Source: Hydractinia symbiolongicarpus
Taxonomy: Eukaryota; Cnidaria; Hydrozoa; Anthoathecata; Hydractiniidae
Reading direction: 5' to 3'
Length of the DNA: 64,000 bases
NCBI RefSeq assembly: GCF_029227915.1
Contig: NC_079880.1
Span: forward strand, 13,844,001-13,908,000
The position numbers were made by a program, and so were the translations under genes. Below, in pieces: positions 11,735-22,700 of this stretch. The notes under the pieces were generated by a model. That model was not told the DNA's origin and searched no databases. It was given only the letters and a program-made list of their open reading frames with translations. Position 1 is the stretch's first letter, and the number at the start of each line of letters is the position of its first letter.

Positions 11735-14700
11735 TTCATTTTTCTTTTATTAATCCATTTCTTAAAGAAAATGTCCTAATTTTGTTAAAAAGTGTTCAGG
11801 GTGCTAATTTAACACAGACATTCTATCTTTTTCAATATACGCTGTCATTCAACATTGAAGCTGTATAAGCACCATTGCAACTCTATGTTACTTTTAAACA
11901 GCATGTAAATATTTTACTTATATAACTTCATCCTTTAGGGATGCCTACAATTTTTTTGTGTTACACCAGACTCTCTAGCAAGGTTTATATAATGGCTTCC
12001 TTCACATTGATGTCAGGAAGGTAGAAAAACTTGGAAAAAAAATTTTTAAAACTGCTCATTCAAAACACCAACAACCATGTCAACATACTTTTTATAAGCT
12101 TCTTCATAGTGCACAAAGATTTCTTTTTAATTGACCCTACACACTTATGTACAGAAATTATGCATTTTAGAGAGATGACTGCTCAATAAAAGTTAGAGGG
12201 AAGACATGTTTGACTGTATATTTCCACATGAAGCTCATTGCCAATTTAGTATCAACTATTTGAAAATTTTAATAATTAATTACAGCACACAACAAAATAC
12301 TATAAATAACAAGTTGCTGTTGTAATTATTCTAAAATGTTATCTTTGATGTACAGGTGGCAAGGAGGGGTGAGGTGAAACCAGTGAAATTACTTGGTGTC
12401 ATGGCACTAATTGACGAAGGTGAAACCGATTGGAAAGTGATAGCTATCGATGTCACTGATCCTCTCGCACCTGAACTAAACGGTACGTACACTGCTTACA
12501 ATATATTGCATTTCAAGGTTTTTTGCTTTATTCAAAATTAAAAGGTAATGAACTTAACTATACAAAGAAAATAATATGATAATAAGATAACAAGATTTTT
12601 AATAGAATGTAAATGTAATTCTCCTTAATTTTGAAGTCAACCTCGAACCCTAATTTTACAGGGTTGTGACGCCTCCTCAAAATTCCTCAATGCATCTCAA
12701 TTCTGAAGTCTCCTCAAAACTCCATAAATTTCCCCTAAAATTAGATGTGTTTTACAATTTTCCCCTCAAATGTCCTCAATTTTCAAAAACTATGTGATAA
12801 AACACATAAAAATGCTACATGGATAGAGCAGAAAAACTATTCATGACATTCTCACCAAATCAGTCAACCAAATGATTTTTCTGTCAGTTTAGTTTGTTTA
12901 AGAGTACTGTAGTGAGTGTCATTTTCTCAAATTCTACAAAAAAATACAAATGTATCTTAAATCTCTTCAAATTTTATGAAGATGCTGTTGTCTTCTCCAA
13001 AAAGGTAGAAAATTCTCACAAGAAGATCGAATTTGTATCTATAAAAATAATGACAACCCTGATTATTTTTACCTTTCCAGCGCTCATTAGTAATGCTTGC
13101 ATTAATGCGTATTAAAAGAAGTTCATGCTGTCTGCACAAAACACAAACCAGAAAGTAATTGTTGGTCTTTATAACCTTTTAGATATTGACGATGTTCGCA
13201 AATTAATGCCTGGACTTATTGAGGTGAATTTTAGCTTCTTATTTAGAATCTCATTTTTTAGGATTACGTTATGCAGATTTAAAAGGCGTTGCTTTTCATT
13301 AATTGGCGATTTAGTGTGTACAAGACCACATATGCCAGCCAGTTGAAAATTGAAGTTCATAAAATCAAGCTTGATTAGTTCGCATTTTTTTTTTTGCTTT
13401 AGATAGAATCACGTTTTTAAACACGGCTAGTATAATTAATTAGAACTTAAAGCTGGAATATGCTTCTTTCAAATTAAATATTTTTCTATGACGTCTTCTA
13501 ATTTACATACCTTGGTGATGCTGAAAGTCTTATCATTATTTAAAAATCTTTGGGAAACTGGAAATTCCGTTGTTGAAAACTATACATATTCCATCATTGC
13601 GATGATTTACTGAAATTGCTATTTCTTCTAATTTCAAAAAGAAAGGGAAGGGAAGATTTGGTGGAAAAATTAAGAAAGTTTTCTAAAAATGGTGACTACA
13701 GTGTAGGCCTGTCTTGGTTACTTTTGATTTGCAGTGAGCTTGTTACACAAATTACTCCTATTTCATGGATATGCAAAAAATTTAGAATTCAAGTCATGCT
13801 TTAAATGTTTTCTGTTCTGACTTGTCATATGTTGCTCTCTTTTTTTTTTCAGGCTACTCATGAGTGGTTCAAAATCTACAAGATTCCAGCCGGTTCACAT
13901 CCTAACCATTTCGCATTTAACGGTGAAGCAAAGAATAGAACATTTACAACCGACGTGGTCATGCAGACGCATGCTCAGTGGAAAAAACTCGTAGACAAAA
14001 AAATCGAACACGACAAGCATAACCTGACCTGGTGAGTATTTTTGTGATTATTTTTTGTAGAATAGGTTGGGACGAGACTGTTTCTATGTATAAATTTGTT
14101 TTTTGTTGGATTTTATAATAACCTCCTATGTAATACTCTAATCGTATTAGCGCAATTAACTCGGCTTATTTGTCGCGTATTAGGCTTATTTGTTTTCGCC
14201 GATAACCCCTATAAAAACAAATAAGGTCACATTAATCTTCAGTTAGATTGACACTTCTATTTTCCCTAAAAAAAACTCCGCATAAATATAACTTTTTTCT
14301 AATAGTTTTTTTTTTCACGCAAGGTTTGTATTGAAATTAGACCTGTATCTACCAGCTAATCAAAATATTCCAACCTATGTAACAGTTTGCACCTCAAGTA
14401 GTCCTGCCAACATAATCGAGATGATATGTCAGCGTTATGACAGCGTTGATTGCTAGAATTACAAAAATTGACAGTCGCAGCAAATGGAGAAGGGCTGAGA
14501 ATTATGCATGCAAAAGTTTTGGTTTAGGGAAAGAGAGTTTTTTGTTTATATTGTTTGTTTTTTATTGAAGACATTTTAGGAATATGTTTTATTGTAGTGA
14601 GACTTGGGTGTTTCTTATTTTGTTAGAGGGAAAGTCTCGTATTTGGATTGCGGATCTCCTTCTTTTAAGGTGTCACTGTAGCAGCTTGCTTTAAGTTGTT

Positions 14701-17700
14701 CAACATTATATTCAGGTTGTCCAACCTACTTGTTGCAACAGCCAGGTTAGCATGGTTTGTTATAACACAGCCAATCTACCATCTTGGTGTGTTTCAAAAC
14801 ATATGTAAACAACTGAACTGTCCAATGTGACGTCATTGCTGCAGTTGTAGGACCACATGGTGACAAGTTTATGTATGAAACTTTGAAAAGAGGGTACTCA
14901 CACGAGGGAGTTATGTAATATTCGAAAAATCGTGGAGATTGTCGAAAAATAAGTAGGGGAATATCGTCCCTAGATTAATAAATGATGTAATTGGTAACAT
15001 ATGATTTTTTTTTTAAGGAAAAAAAAATCTAAGGTGTTATAGTAAAGAAATGAGTTGACGGCCTGGCCTCTCTTTGCGTTAGCTTACGCATTTGAGAGTG
15101 CTGCCAGCAAACTTACTACAGCACAATATGTGTTTTTATTTGTTCGATTTTAGTATTTGTGTTATTGTTTCAGTGAGAACATTTCTGTGGCTGGCTCTCC
15201 CTATCAAATCAGTCGTGAAGTTGCGAATAATACAACGAAAAATGTAAGTAGAATACTTGTTTTTAGGGGGAAAAAATTCGGTCTCTGGCTGAAATGGGAT
15301 TGACGTGAATAAAGCTTTGACGGTGATAAAATTTGATAATTTTGGCGAAGAATGTTTTGACGAGTGCTGAGTAAAAGTTTCTTGAACATGAAAGTATTTT
15401 TATTCAAGAAAAGAGAAAAAAAATTTGCAAAATGAAATATTTATTGTGTTTATTTATTGATCTTGTTTGTCAAAGATATCGTTCTCAGTGTTCACACAAA
15501 TCACATTGTCTTTGATTTTTGAGATAATATGTATTTTATCGTTATCTCGCTATATTTTCCATGCCTAAGATTTCTTTGTTCAAGTAATAAACTTTCACTT
15601 GGAAACTTAAGGCTGGACATTTTTTGTGCGAGGCGCGAAAATTACCATAAAAGCTAATTTTAAAACTGTAAAAAATATTATGAAGGGAAATAAAGAACTA
15701 ATCAAAACATTTCAATGAATTCATATCTATGTGTAAAACAGTGTGTAGCAACCTGACACGTGGCGAGTTATTTTTGTCTCAGCGAAGACTTGTTAAGGAT
15801 AACTCGAAATTGAGTAAAACACAAAACACAAATGAACTAATAAACTTCAACTTCATCTAAGAAGACATCTTTCATGCGTTATGTTCTACTTTCAGCGTCT
15901 GGAATTTTTTTTGATATTTTCTGATCTGTCACAAGAAAGTTGTAATCCTGGAAAAGTGGCAACTAAAAATTTTTTTAATTTCCATTCATTTCATTCAGTT
16001 TTTCCCATAAAAACCTTTTCAGTCGTTTTGGTTTATTGAGATTTTACACAGGATTTCCACCTACTTGTCCCGTGTTTTTTCTTCGAATGCGTAGAAATTG
16101 TACATAAAGGTACAGCAAAAATTCGATCTTTCCTCCCCCCCAAAATCCCCTCAAAAACATTCACAATTTTTTTACGAAAACACCATGTTTTAAAAAAAGG
16201 GTGAAAATTCTCATCAACAGTCCTTAAATTCTTCTCAAATTTGACTCTATTAAAAGAATGGTAACAAGTTACACGACTTTTCATTTTTTATTTTTTTTAT
16301 TTTTTCATAAGTATTTACTCTCTGTAATCTGGACTATTTTAACCTGCGTTAAAAACGTAACCAAAACACCCAAAAGAGGATAAATTCTTTTCGTAGATAA
16401 ATTTGGCGTGAAGCTGAAATTTGAATGAAGCGAATTTTCCGTGAAAAGAATCAAGTGGTTTTTAGTAGGAATATTTATTCAATCGATTTCCTCACTGGAA
16501 AAAAACAATTCGAGAAAAAAAACCCGCAATTCGGTTGGTTATCCACTAAATTTTGTCCGTTCATTATTTATTCTTTTCTTGGGTCTTGTTTGATTGCCTA
16601 AAATATTTTTCTTTAACAATGAATTTAAGTTCATTTTTTAAATTTGTTTTACTCTGTCATAGCTGTAATAAGTTTTAATGGCGATGAATTTCTTGATCCA
16701 AATACAATTCAGAATGCTGCAGCAATTCGCGACATTAAATTGACGCGAAAATTAAAAAACATCCTAACAAGTTTTTACATACTGTCCATGTGGAACACCA
16801 GTATCTTTTCTGGCTTATTTTGTCAACCAGTTTAGCTATCGTTTGTAAAGCCCCGTACACACTAGAAGGCGTTAAACTTGACGCAATGCATCAACGCTTA
16901 ACGTGGACGAAAAATAATTTTAAATGCGTTGCAGCCGACAGTGAAAAAAAAATGGCAACTGTAAAATAATCTTTATATACTGTTTGCGAAATTCGATCTC
17001 TGCTTTCATAAAATTTAAGATTCGATGCTTAAGTAAAATAAGCTAAAAGTGTGACCCGCAAAAATAAAGAAACGCAAGAAAAGTTGGAAAATGTTTACTT
17101 TGGATATATATAAACCAAATTAATCAATGTCAACTCATTGTTCCCAAGCTGCCATCAAAACAGTCTACAAGTTGGGCTTAGAAGATTAGAGAGCTAAATT
17201 TGGAATATAGTTGTCTCGTCCTTTTACGTCACGTGACGTCCGAGAAGTAGATAACGGATTCGAGTTAGTACGTTGTGGTAATTCTAAGAATTTCAATTCA
17301 CTGAAAAGTACAAATTTCAAATTTTTTTATTTGTGTGTGTTTTTTTATTAATTATTTTCTCTATGAAAGATATTATTTACGCCAATGTTCTGTTAATAGA
17401 ACGCGAGCGAGTTGGACTGAGAGTTGTGCGGTCCTTTATTTGGGCGCTGTTCTCAAGCGCCTTTAATGTTTACCATTTCTAAACCTGTAGTTATTTCTTA
17501 GGCATTCTCGAGATAATACCAAAAAATGAGTGACCGTTTAATTAGTGTGTATTTGTTTGGTCTGACGGCTGATATCTAGTTGAAGGATGAAAAATAAGAA
17601 CATTTATAAACTTTAATCGAAGTTAAGTTGAAAACAAATCTATGTGGAGCTGGACGTTTTTAGGTTTTTTGCTGTTGTAAAACTTTAATAAAATGTTCTC

Positions 17701-18472
17701 AACTAACATAGCTGTGAACAACGCAAAGAAACTATTTCCACCACATGTCCAAAACACTTTAATTTAGCCGTACATTATATCCATGTTTGGAATTAGACCC
17801 AGCTCTCATTAAACTGCTCACCATACCGAGCACGGAAAACTGATGAAGTCAGCAGTACTGAAAGCTTAATTGTGTGGTTGATGAAAAATATTAGCCAACA
17901 ATTGTTTCCATGGCTACGCAATGTTGCGGTCTCCCCCTTTTTACCAACACGGTCATTCCTTTTAATAATCGCATCTATTTTGACTGTTTTTGGCATTACA
18001 ATAGCTTTTTAATTGACTAAAATAGTTTTGTAAAGAATGCAGGATCAATATACTTAAAATGCGAACGTAGTTTCCAGTCTTGGCATAGTATCTTAACTAG
18101 TAAATTTAGCAAAGTAGTGCCAAAATGTAACTTGGTGACGAAAATGTCGTACGTTTTTTAAAGCCATCTACATTAAAAACATTTCAACCACTGCAAAGTG
18201 TCAACTTGTTCGATTCTAGTCGATTTAAAATTTATGTTTAATGAAAATCTTAAAGTTGAATATCTGAAGACTGAAAAATGACTTTTCTGAAAAACATAAA
18301 AAATAACTTTTTATCCTCTATAACATACAAAAATATCATTTTCATTCCAATAATCCTTTTAAGATAACTGTTCTTATTTATTTAGTTTCCTGCACATGGT
18401 CCATCATGTGAAATACCATCCGATGTGGATACAGTGCATTACCTAACTGAACAACAAAAAAATGGTGAATAA
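6253..18472 (+). CDS. PPA: Soluble inorganic pyrophosphatase (PPA1/PPA2 type), mitochondrial-type leader
   Basis: Hydrolyses pyrophosphate to two phosphates using Mg2+. Ten exons: 6253-6421, 7145-7203, 10173-10229, 10500-10619, 11583-11669, 12356-12482, 13183-13223, 13853-14031, 15174-15243, 18386-18472. All junctions are GT-AG and in phase; total 996 nt, 331 residues. The metal-binding family signature is DGDPIDV (residues 152-158), preceded by [18 protein letters not shown]. Later blocks [20 protein letters not shown] and WFKIYKIP are classic eukaryotic PPase. Residues 1-36 ([15 protein letters not shown]...) are Ser/Arg-rich without acids, like a mitochondrial presequence; Met37 (6361, context AGAATGG) would give a 295-residue cytosolic form close to human PPA1 length. 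The nearest candidate poly(A) signal beyond the stop is AATAAA at 18761. A 6187 start would need TTG. PPA1 and PPA2 cannot be told apart here. Confidence 0.96.
7825..7856 (+). repeat. 32 bp direct repeat, copy 1 (copy 2 at 8518-8549)
   Basis: The sequence from ATCATGATAGCTTTTTCTTG to TTTTAAAATTT occurs identically at 7825-7856 and 8518-8549 inside PPA intron 2, 693 bp apart. The second copy sits about 60 bp before the foldback element at 8613. Confidence 0.75.
8613..8780. mobile_element. Foldback/MITE-like element with 46 bp inverted arms
   Basis: Left arm 8613-8658 (ATGACCTGAAAAATAAAAAA ... TATAGTCA) is the reverse complement of right arm 8735-8780 (TGACTATACTG ... TTTTTCAGGTCAT), with a single mismatch. 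The 76-base spacer has no coding potential. The transcript of PPA intron 2 could fold here into a long hairpin. The arms' near identity suggests a recent insertion or selection on the stem. Confidence 0.8.
11696..11738 (+). repeat. TTTA tetranucleotide microsatellite in PPA intron 5
   Basis: About ten consecutive TTTA units in the intron following exon 5 (donor at 11670). Confidence 0.9.
15244..18385 (+). other. PPA intron 9 (3.1 kb)
   Basis: Longest intron of the gene, bounded by GTAAGT and TTTAG. It contains only AT-rich sequence and, close to the acceptor (18303-18360), a fragment of the MITE family described at 51413-51920. I see no extra coding exon; the phase across this intron needs none. 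Confidence 0.75.
18303..18360 (-). mobile_element. MITE terminal fragment near PPA last exon
   Basis: Read on the minus strand, GAAAATGATATTTTTGTATG followed by TTATAGAGGATAAAAAGTT matches the left terminus of the element at 51413-51920 at all but one base over 39. It ends some 25 bases before the exon 10 acceptor AG (18384-18385). Confidence 0.7.
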
Positions 18473-19791
18473 ATACTTCATCTCGAAAAGAAATGTAAAA
18501 ATAGAGACACGGTTGTAATTATTAGAACTTCTTTTTTGTACTTTGAGTTCTGCATTTCTGCTGCCACTCCAAATATTTTCCGCGCGCATATACATTTTAT
18601 TTCCCGCCTAAAGTTTTAAAACGTACTTGTTATTCTTTCTTCCTGATTTCTAGAGTTTTGTGTTTTCTTTGGAAACCTTGTGCGTCTTAGAGGATTTGGA
18701 TTTTCCTTTACTTTAATTTGGTTTTTAAATTTTATAAAATGAAAGGTGAAATTTTAAAATAATAAATTATATAAAGAGAGAGTTACGCAATTACTGTTTC
18801 ATGAATAAAAACAAAGTTCTCAATAACATCTCCTATGGCTTTGCAGTTGTGCGGTATCTTTGGGGTAAAGGAACGCCCAGAACGTAACGTTTCGGCAGGT
18901 ATTTTCTACGGGAGAAATTCTTGACGAATGCGTGTGCTTGGAACAAGACTTTTGTATGGAATTATTAGATGCAGGTAATATCTTTCAAATGCTGGAGTGG
19001 ATGGTCAAGATGGTTTTTTTTATATTATCAAATACTTTTGAAGAGAAATTTGACTTGGATTTAGCATCGCCAATATTTGTAATGTACTGTGAAATAACAA
19101 ATAACGTCGCTTCTGGATGCAATGGCATGCCATCAAACTTTTACGCATTTAACGGAATATAAATTAGGTTTTTTTTATCATTTTATCTTTAAGAAACATG
19201 GGGTTAAAATTATAAGATATCAGCTGGCAGTCCTAAAAAAATTGATGGAGCTGCTCAGGAAGCATTTTAGAGCATAGAATAGGGAGCTATATATGTTCAG
19301 AAAACTAATTTTTTGGGCCATCCAGATATAGAAAAACTAACAAGTCCTGGGGACGAGGGTGCGCTTCAAGCACTAAACAACGTTAAGTGTTATCAATTTC
19401 TCCTGGACATTCACACAAGGCAAGCGCATGTTGAAGTTAGTTTTTTTTGTTTACGAATAGTGGAACTATACATAAAAAAAACTGAAAAAATAGGTGAAAA
19501 ATATATAAACACTATATACAATATCTATGGTCAAACTATATTATATACATTGTATCCGATATATTTACATTATCTCAAATATGAATCTTTTATCTTGTCT
19601 TTATGATCATGTTGACGACATGAAGAACGAACTGTCGCTATCATTTTACGACATCGTGGGTTTGTTTCTATTACAACCACATCCGAGTATTCTGAGCCAT
19701 GTTGACATTTGGCGCAATGCATTCCCGCCATTGGGGAATTAAAGTTTTGGGAAAGTCTGTTGAAAGAAGGTAGTCTCCTCCGTTGCGGTTT
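18473..19791. other. Convergent intergenic region between PPA and IRF
   Basis: Holds the 3' ends of both flanking genes. Short coding-like scraps appear on the plus strand (19311-19440, reading PDIEKLTSPGDEGALQALNN, and 19604-19740, reading PHPSILSHVDIWRNAFPPLG) but are interrupted and match no family I recognise. AATAAA at 18761-18766 is a plausible poly(A) signal for PPA. Confidence 0.5.
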
Positions 19792-22700
19792 TTAAAGCAG
19801 CTCTTGCCTCAAAGCTTGCGCCAAAACTCCTATCATGTCTGGAGGTGTTTGCTGTTGGACTGAGCCTAGAAATGGGTCGTTCCATACATTTGGTAAAAAT
19901 GATGAAAGAAGATTCATGTTGTGAAATTGTCCGCCCATTGGTTGATACATTTCTATGAGAAAAAACACAAATTATGATTGGCTGTTACGGAGAAGTGCTG
20001 CTAGTGATTGGAGGAGACAGAATGAGTTTCATTTGAAAGGAACAACAAACGGAAGCCAACTTTGACGTGCTTACCTTGGTGATTTTCAGGTACAAATACA
20101 TTTTGTAGATCATCATCTGATACTGAGCTTCTGTAACTTTTTGAATCGTCGAATATCTAAAATATGATTCGTTTTAAAGTAACAACTTTTGTACCCAGAC
20201 CTTCAAACAACTTTGCAAATTTTGTACACATACAATTTACGAAATGTTTTAATATTTAAAACCATTCTTGTACCCAGATCTCTTTGGAGTAAACCTTGAA
20301 AGTAAAGCTCTAGGAAAGACAAAAATTCAAAATATATGGATGGGGAAAGTAAAAACCCAAGTCTCACCTCTTGCATAGCCAGCTCCTCGATATCACTTGC
20401 ATCAGATGTCGAGTCAGCAGTTTGTGCATGGTATAGTATTTCATTGAAGTCGTCATCAAATCCGTTTTCCGAATCGGATACATCTCTTGCTAACCGGTTA
20501 AATTCTTCATCGTCCATTTTTTCTTCGAAAAAAGAAGGCGCATTATAGTAAGCGGGTTGCGTTTGTTGATTGTGTTGCATCTGTGGAGAAGACATGCGTC
20601 CCATTTGTATCTAAACAATAAAAGACATATGTTTAAACCTGTTTCGTGGGAGTGTGCATCAGGTCTCTGCAGTTGATGATCAATTTGAGAATCTTTAAAA
20701 AAAAATAACTGCCGTTGTGCTTTTGCAGCCTCGTTACGAGGGAGTTTATCTTTATGAAAAACGGTTCTATGCAAAAGAGCCTGGTGACAAAGATTGAGCT
20801 ATCGTAAAAACACGAGCGAAAAGTCGAACTTGCCTGCGGGATAATCTTCAAAATTTCTGACAGGGAATATAATCCTGGTTGTCTCTTTTCAGTTATAAAT
20901 TCTTTTGTTTCTTCTTTTATTTCGTCTAAAAAATAAAGTACAAATTTAATATGATTCGATTTTAAAACGCGACTTCGTTAAAAGTAGCCTAAGAACAAGG
21001 TTTTTTGCGCTTTAACGCATCATAGGCTAGAAAGAGATATGGTTTCGTAGTTGCTTCTTTGTTAAGACCATGTAATTTTTCCCTCAAAGCTGCTATTTTA
21101 CTTGTTTTTAATTATTATTTGAACGTATATGGAGGAATCCCCTACGTTCGACCTCGTGACTTGATTTTATTAAAAACAAAATTGTATGTTAATTAAATCT
21201 TCTAAATGAATTTTTTTCTCTTATGTGGCAAAGTCTTTTAAAAGATTATGCGTTTCGATCAGGCTTCTTTTCGCGACTGCGATATCGGCACAATGCGCGC
21301 AACTGATTTAATTTTCGAATTTACGCCTTTTACAATTGTTAATCTCGGCTTTCTCAAAACATAACAAGTATGTCGCTTGTTTTTATTTTTCTCCAGTGTC
21401 ATATGACCCCCGGAATGTTGATGTTTGATTAGCTTTCTTCTCAAAAAAAACGCGTGTTTGTTAGCCTTTACTTGGAAGATGGAACAAAAGAATTTATTAG
21501 CACTTGTAAACAAACTGCTCAACAACATCTCGAAAAGAAAAACATTCATCAAAACTGACGTTAAGCTAACTCTCTAGCGCTGTGGTTAAAGTTTACAGCT
21601 AAATTATTCGTCATGATAAAAATGAGCCTCTGTGGACGAGTTTCCTACCCAAAACAGATGCTGCTAGCATTATAAACATTAAAGGTATCGGTGATGTTTT
21701 AAAGTAGCAACCTATATGCAAAAAAGAAATTTGATACTCAATTTGTACTAATCTTACCATGGTCAAGTTTTATTCGTTTCGTCATAGGACTGTAGTTGTT
21801 ATGGTAACAGCTGCCGCCATTATTTAAATTATACCCTTCATCGCAGGGCTCTTCTTTAATACGAACATGAGTTTGCTTTGAAGGTCTGGTGTTATAACGC
21901 TTTTCTGATGTCATGCTTCCTTCATCGTCTTGGCTGTTTACTTGATTCTACAAATATACAATTAAATTAAAAGTACGTATCACGAAATACGCGTCGTGGT
22001 GTTCATTGTAGGAACCGGTTGTGACATGTTTTAATTTTGCGTTGAAAGCAATGGGCATGCGCATGCATTTCGGCGGAAAGAAATATAAATAACAAGCCAC
22101 AATTAGTGAAACTTTTTTGGATGTGTGCGGATGTTCAAAAATCGGCATTTTCTGTAAATATTAGCAAGCCTGTTTTTAACTGGAAGCCGACTTTAAAGCG
22201 CATCTGGCAATTTTTGATACGCAGCTAAATGCAAAGGAGAAACCAGCTCGCGCTTGTCTTATTTCTCTCCTTACTGGCTAAGAAAAAACTTTTCTGTTTA
22301 TAAACAGCCTCCCAGTCGCAAAATAAAAAGCAAAAGAAACAAACTGGAAACCAAATTGTTTTTAAATTTGGTTAGCGATGTCTCCAATTTGTCATCAAAA
22401 CATTCAAATGACGAAAATAAGTTTCCAATTAAAATGACCACTTGAAACAATTTTGTACTTGACGCTAACAACTTCATTTCACGTGACATGTGATGGATGA
22501 AAACATCAAACATTAGGTTTATTGTTTACCATTTCTTTCAAAAGGATGACATATTTTTTTTGCACTTTTACCTTATTTGGGTGTACGTTATTATCTTTTT
22601 TTAGGTAAATTCCCCAAGACCTACATCTATTCCCGTGTTTTGACTTTCTCTTTTCGTTTAGTTTTCGCTTTGCTTCGTTAAACTTTCGTTTCTTTTTCGC

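Noticed and set aside
19604-19745. Minus-strand Cys-rich segment (MHCAKCQHGSEYSDV) as an extra exon
   Set aside because: It lies within the expected IRF 3' UTR, has no convincing splice sites, and matches no family I know.
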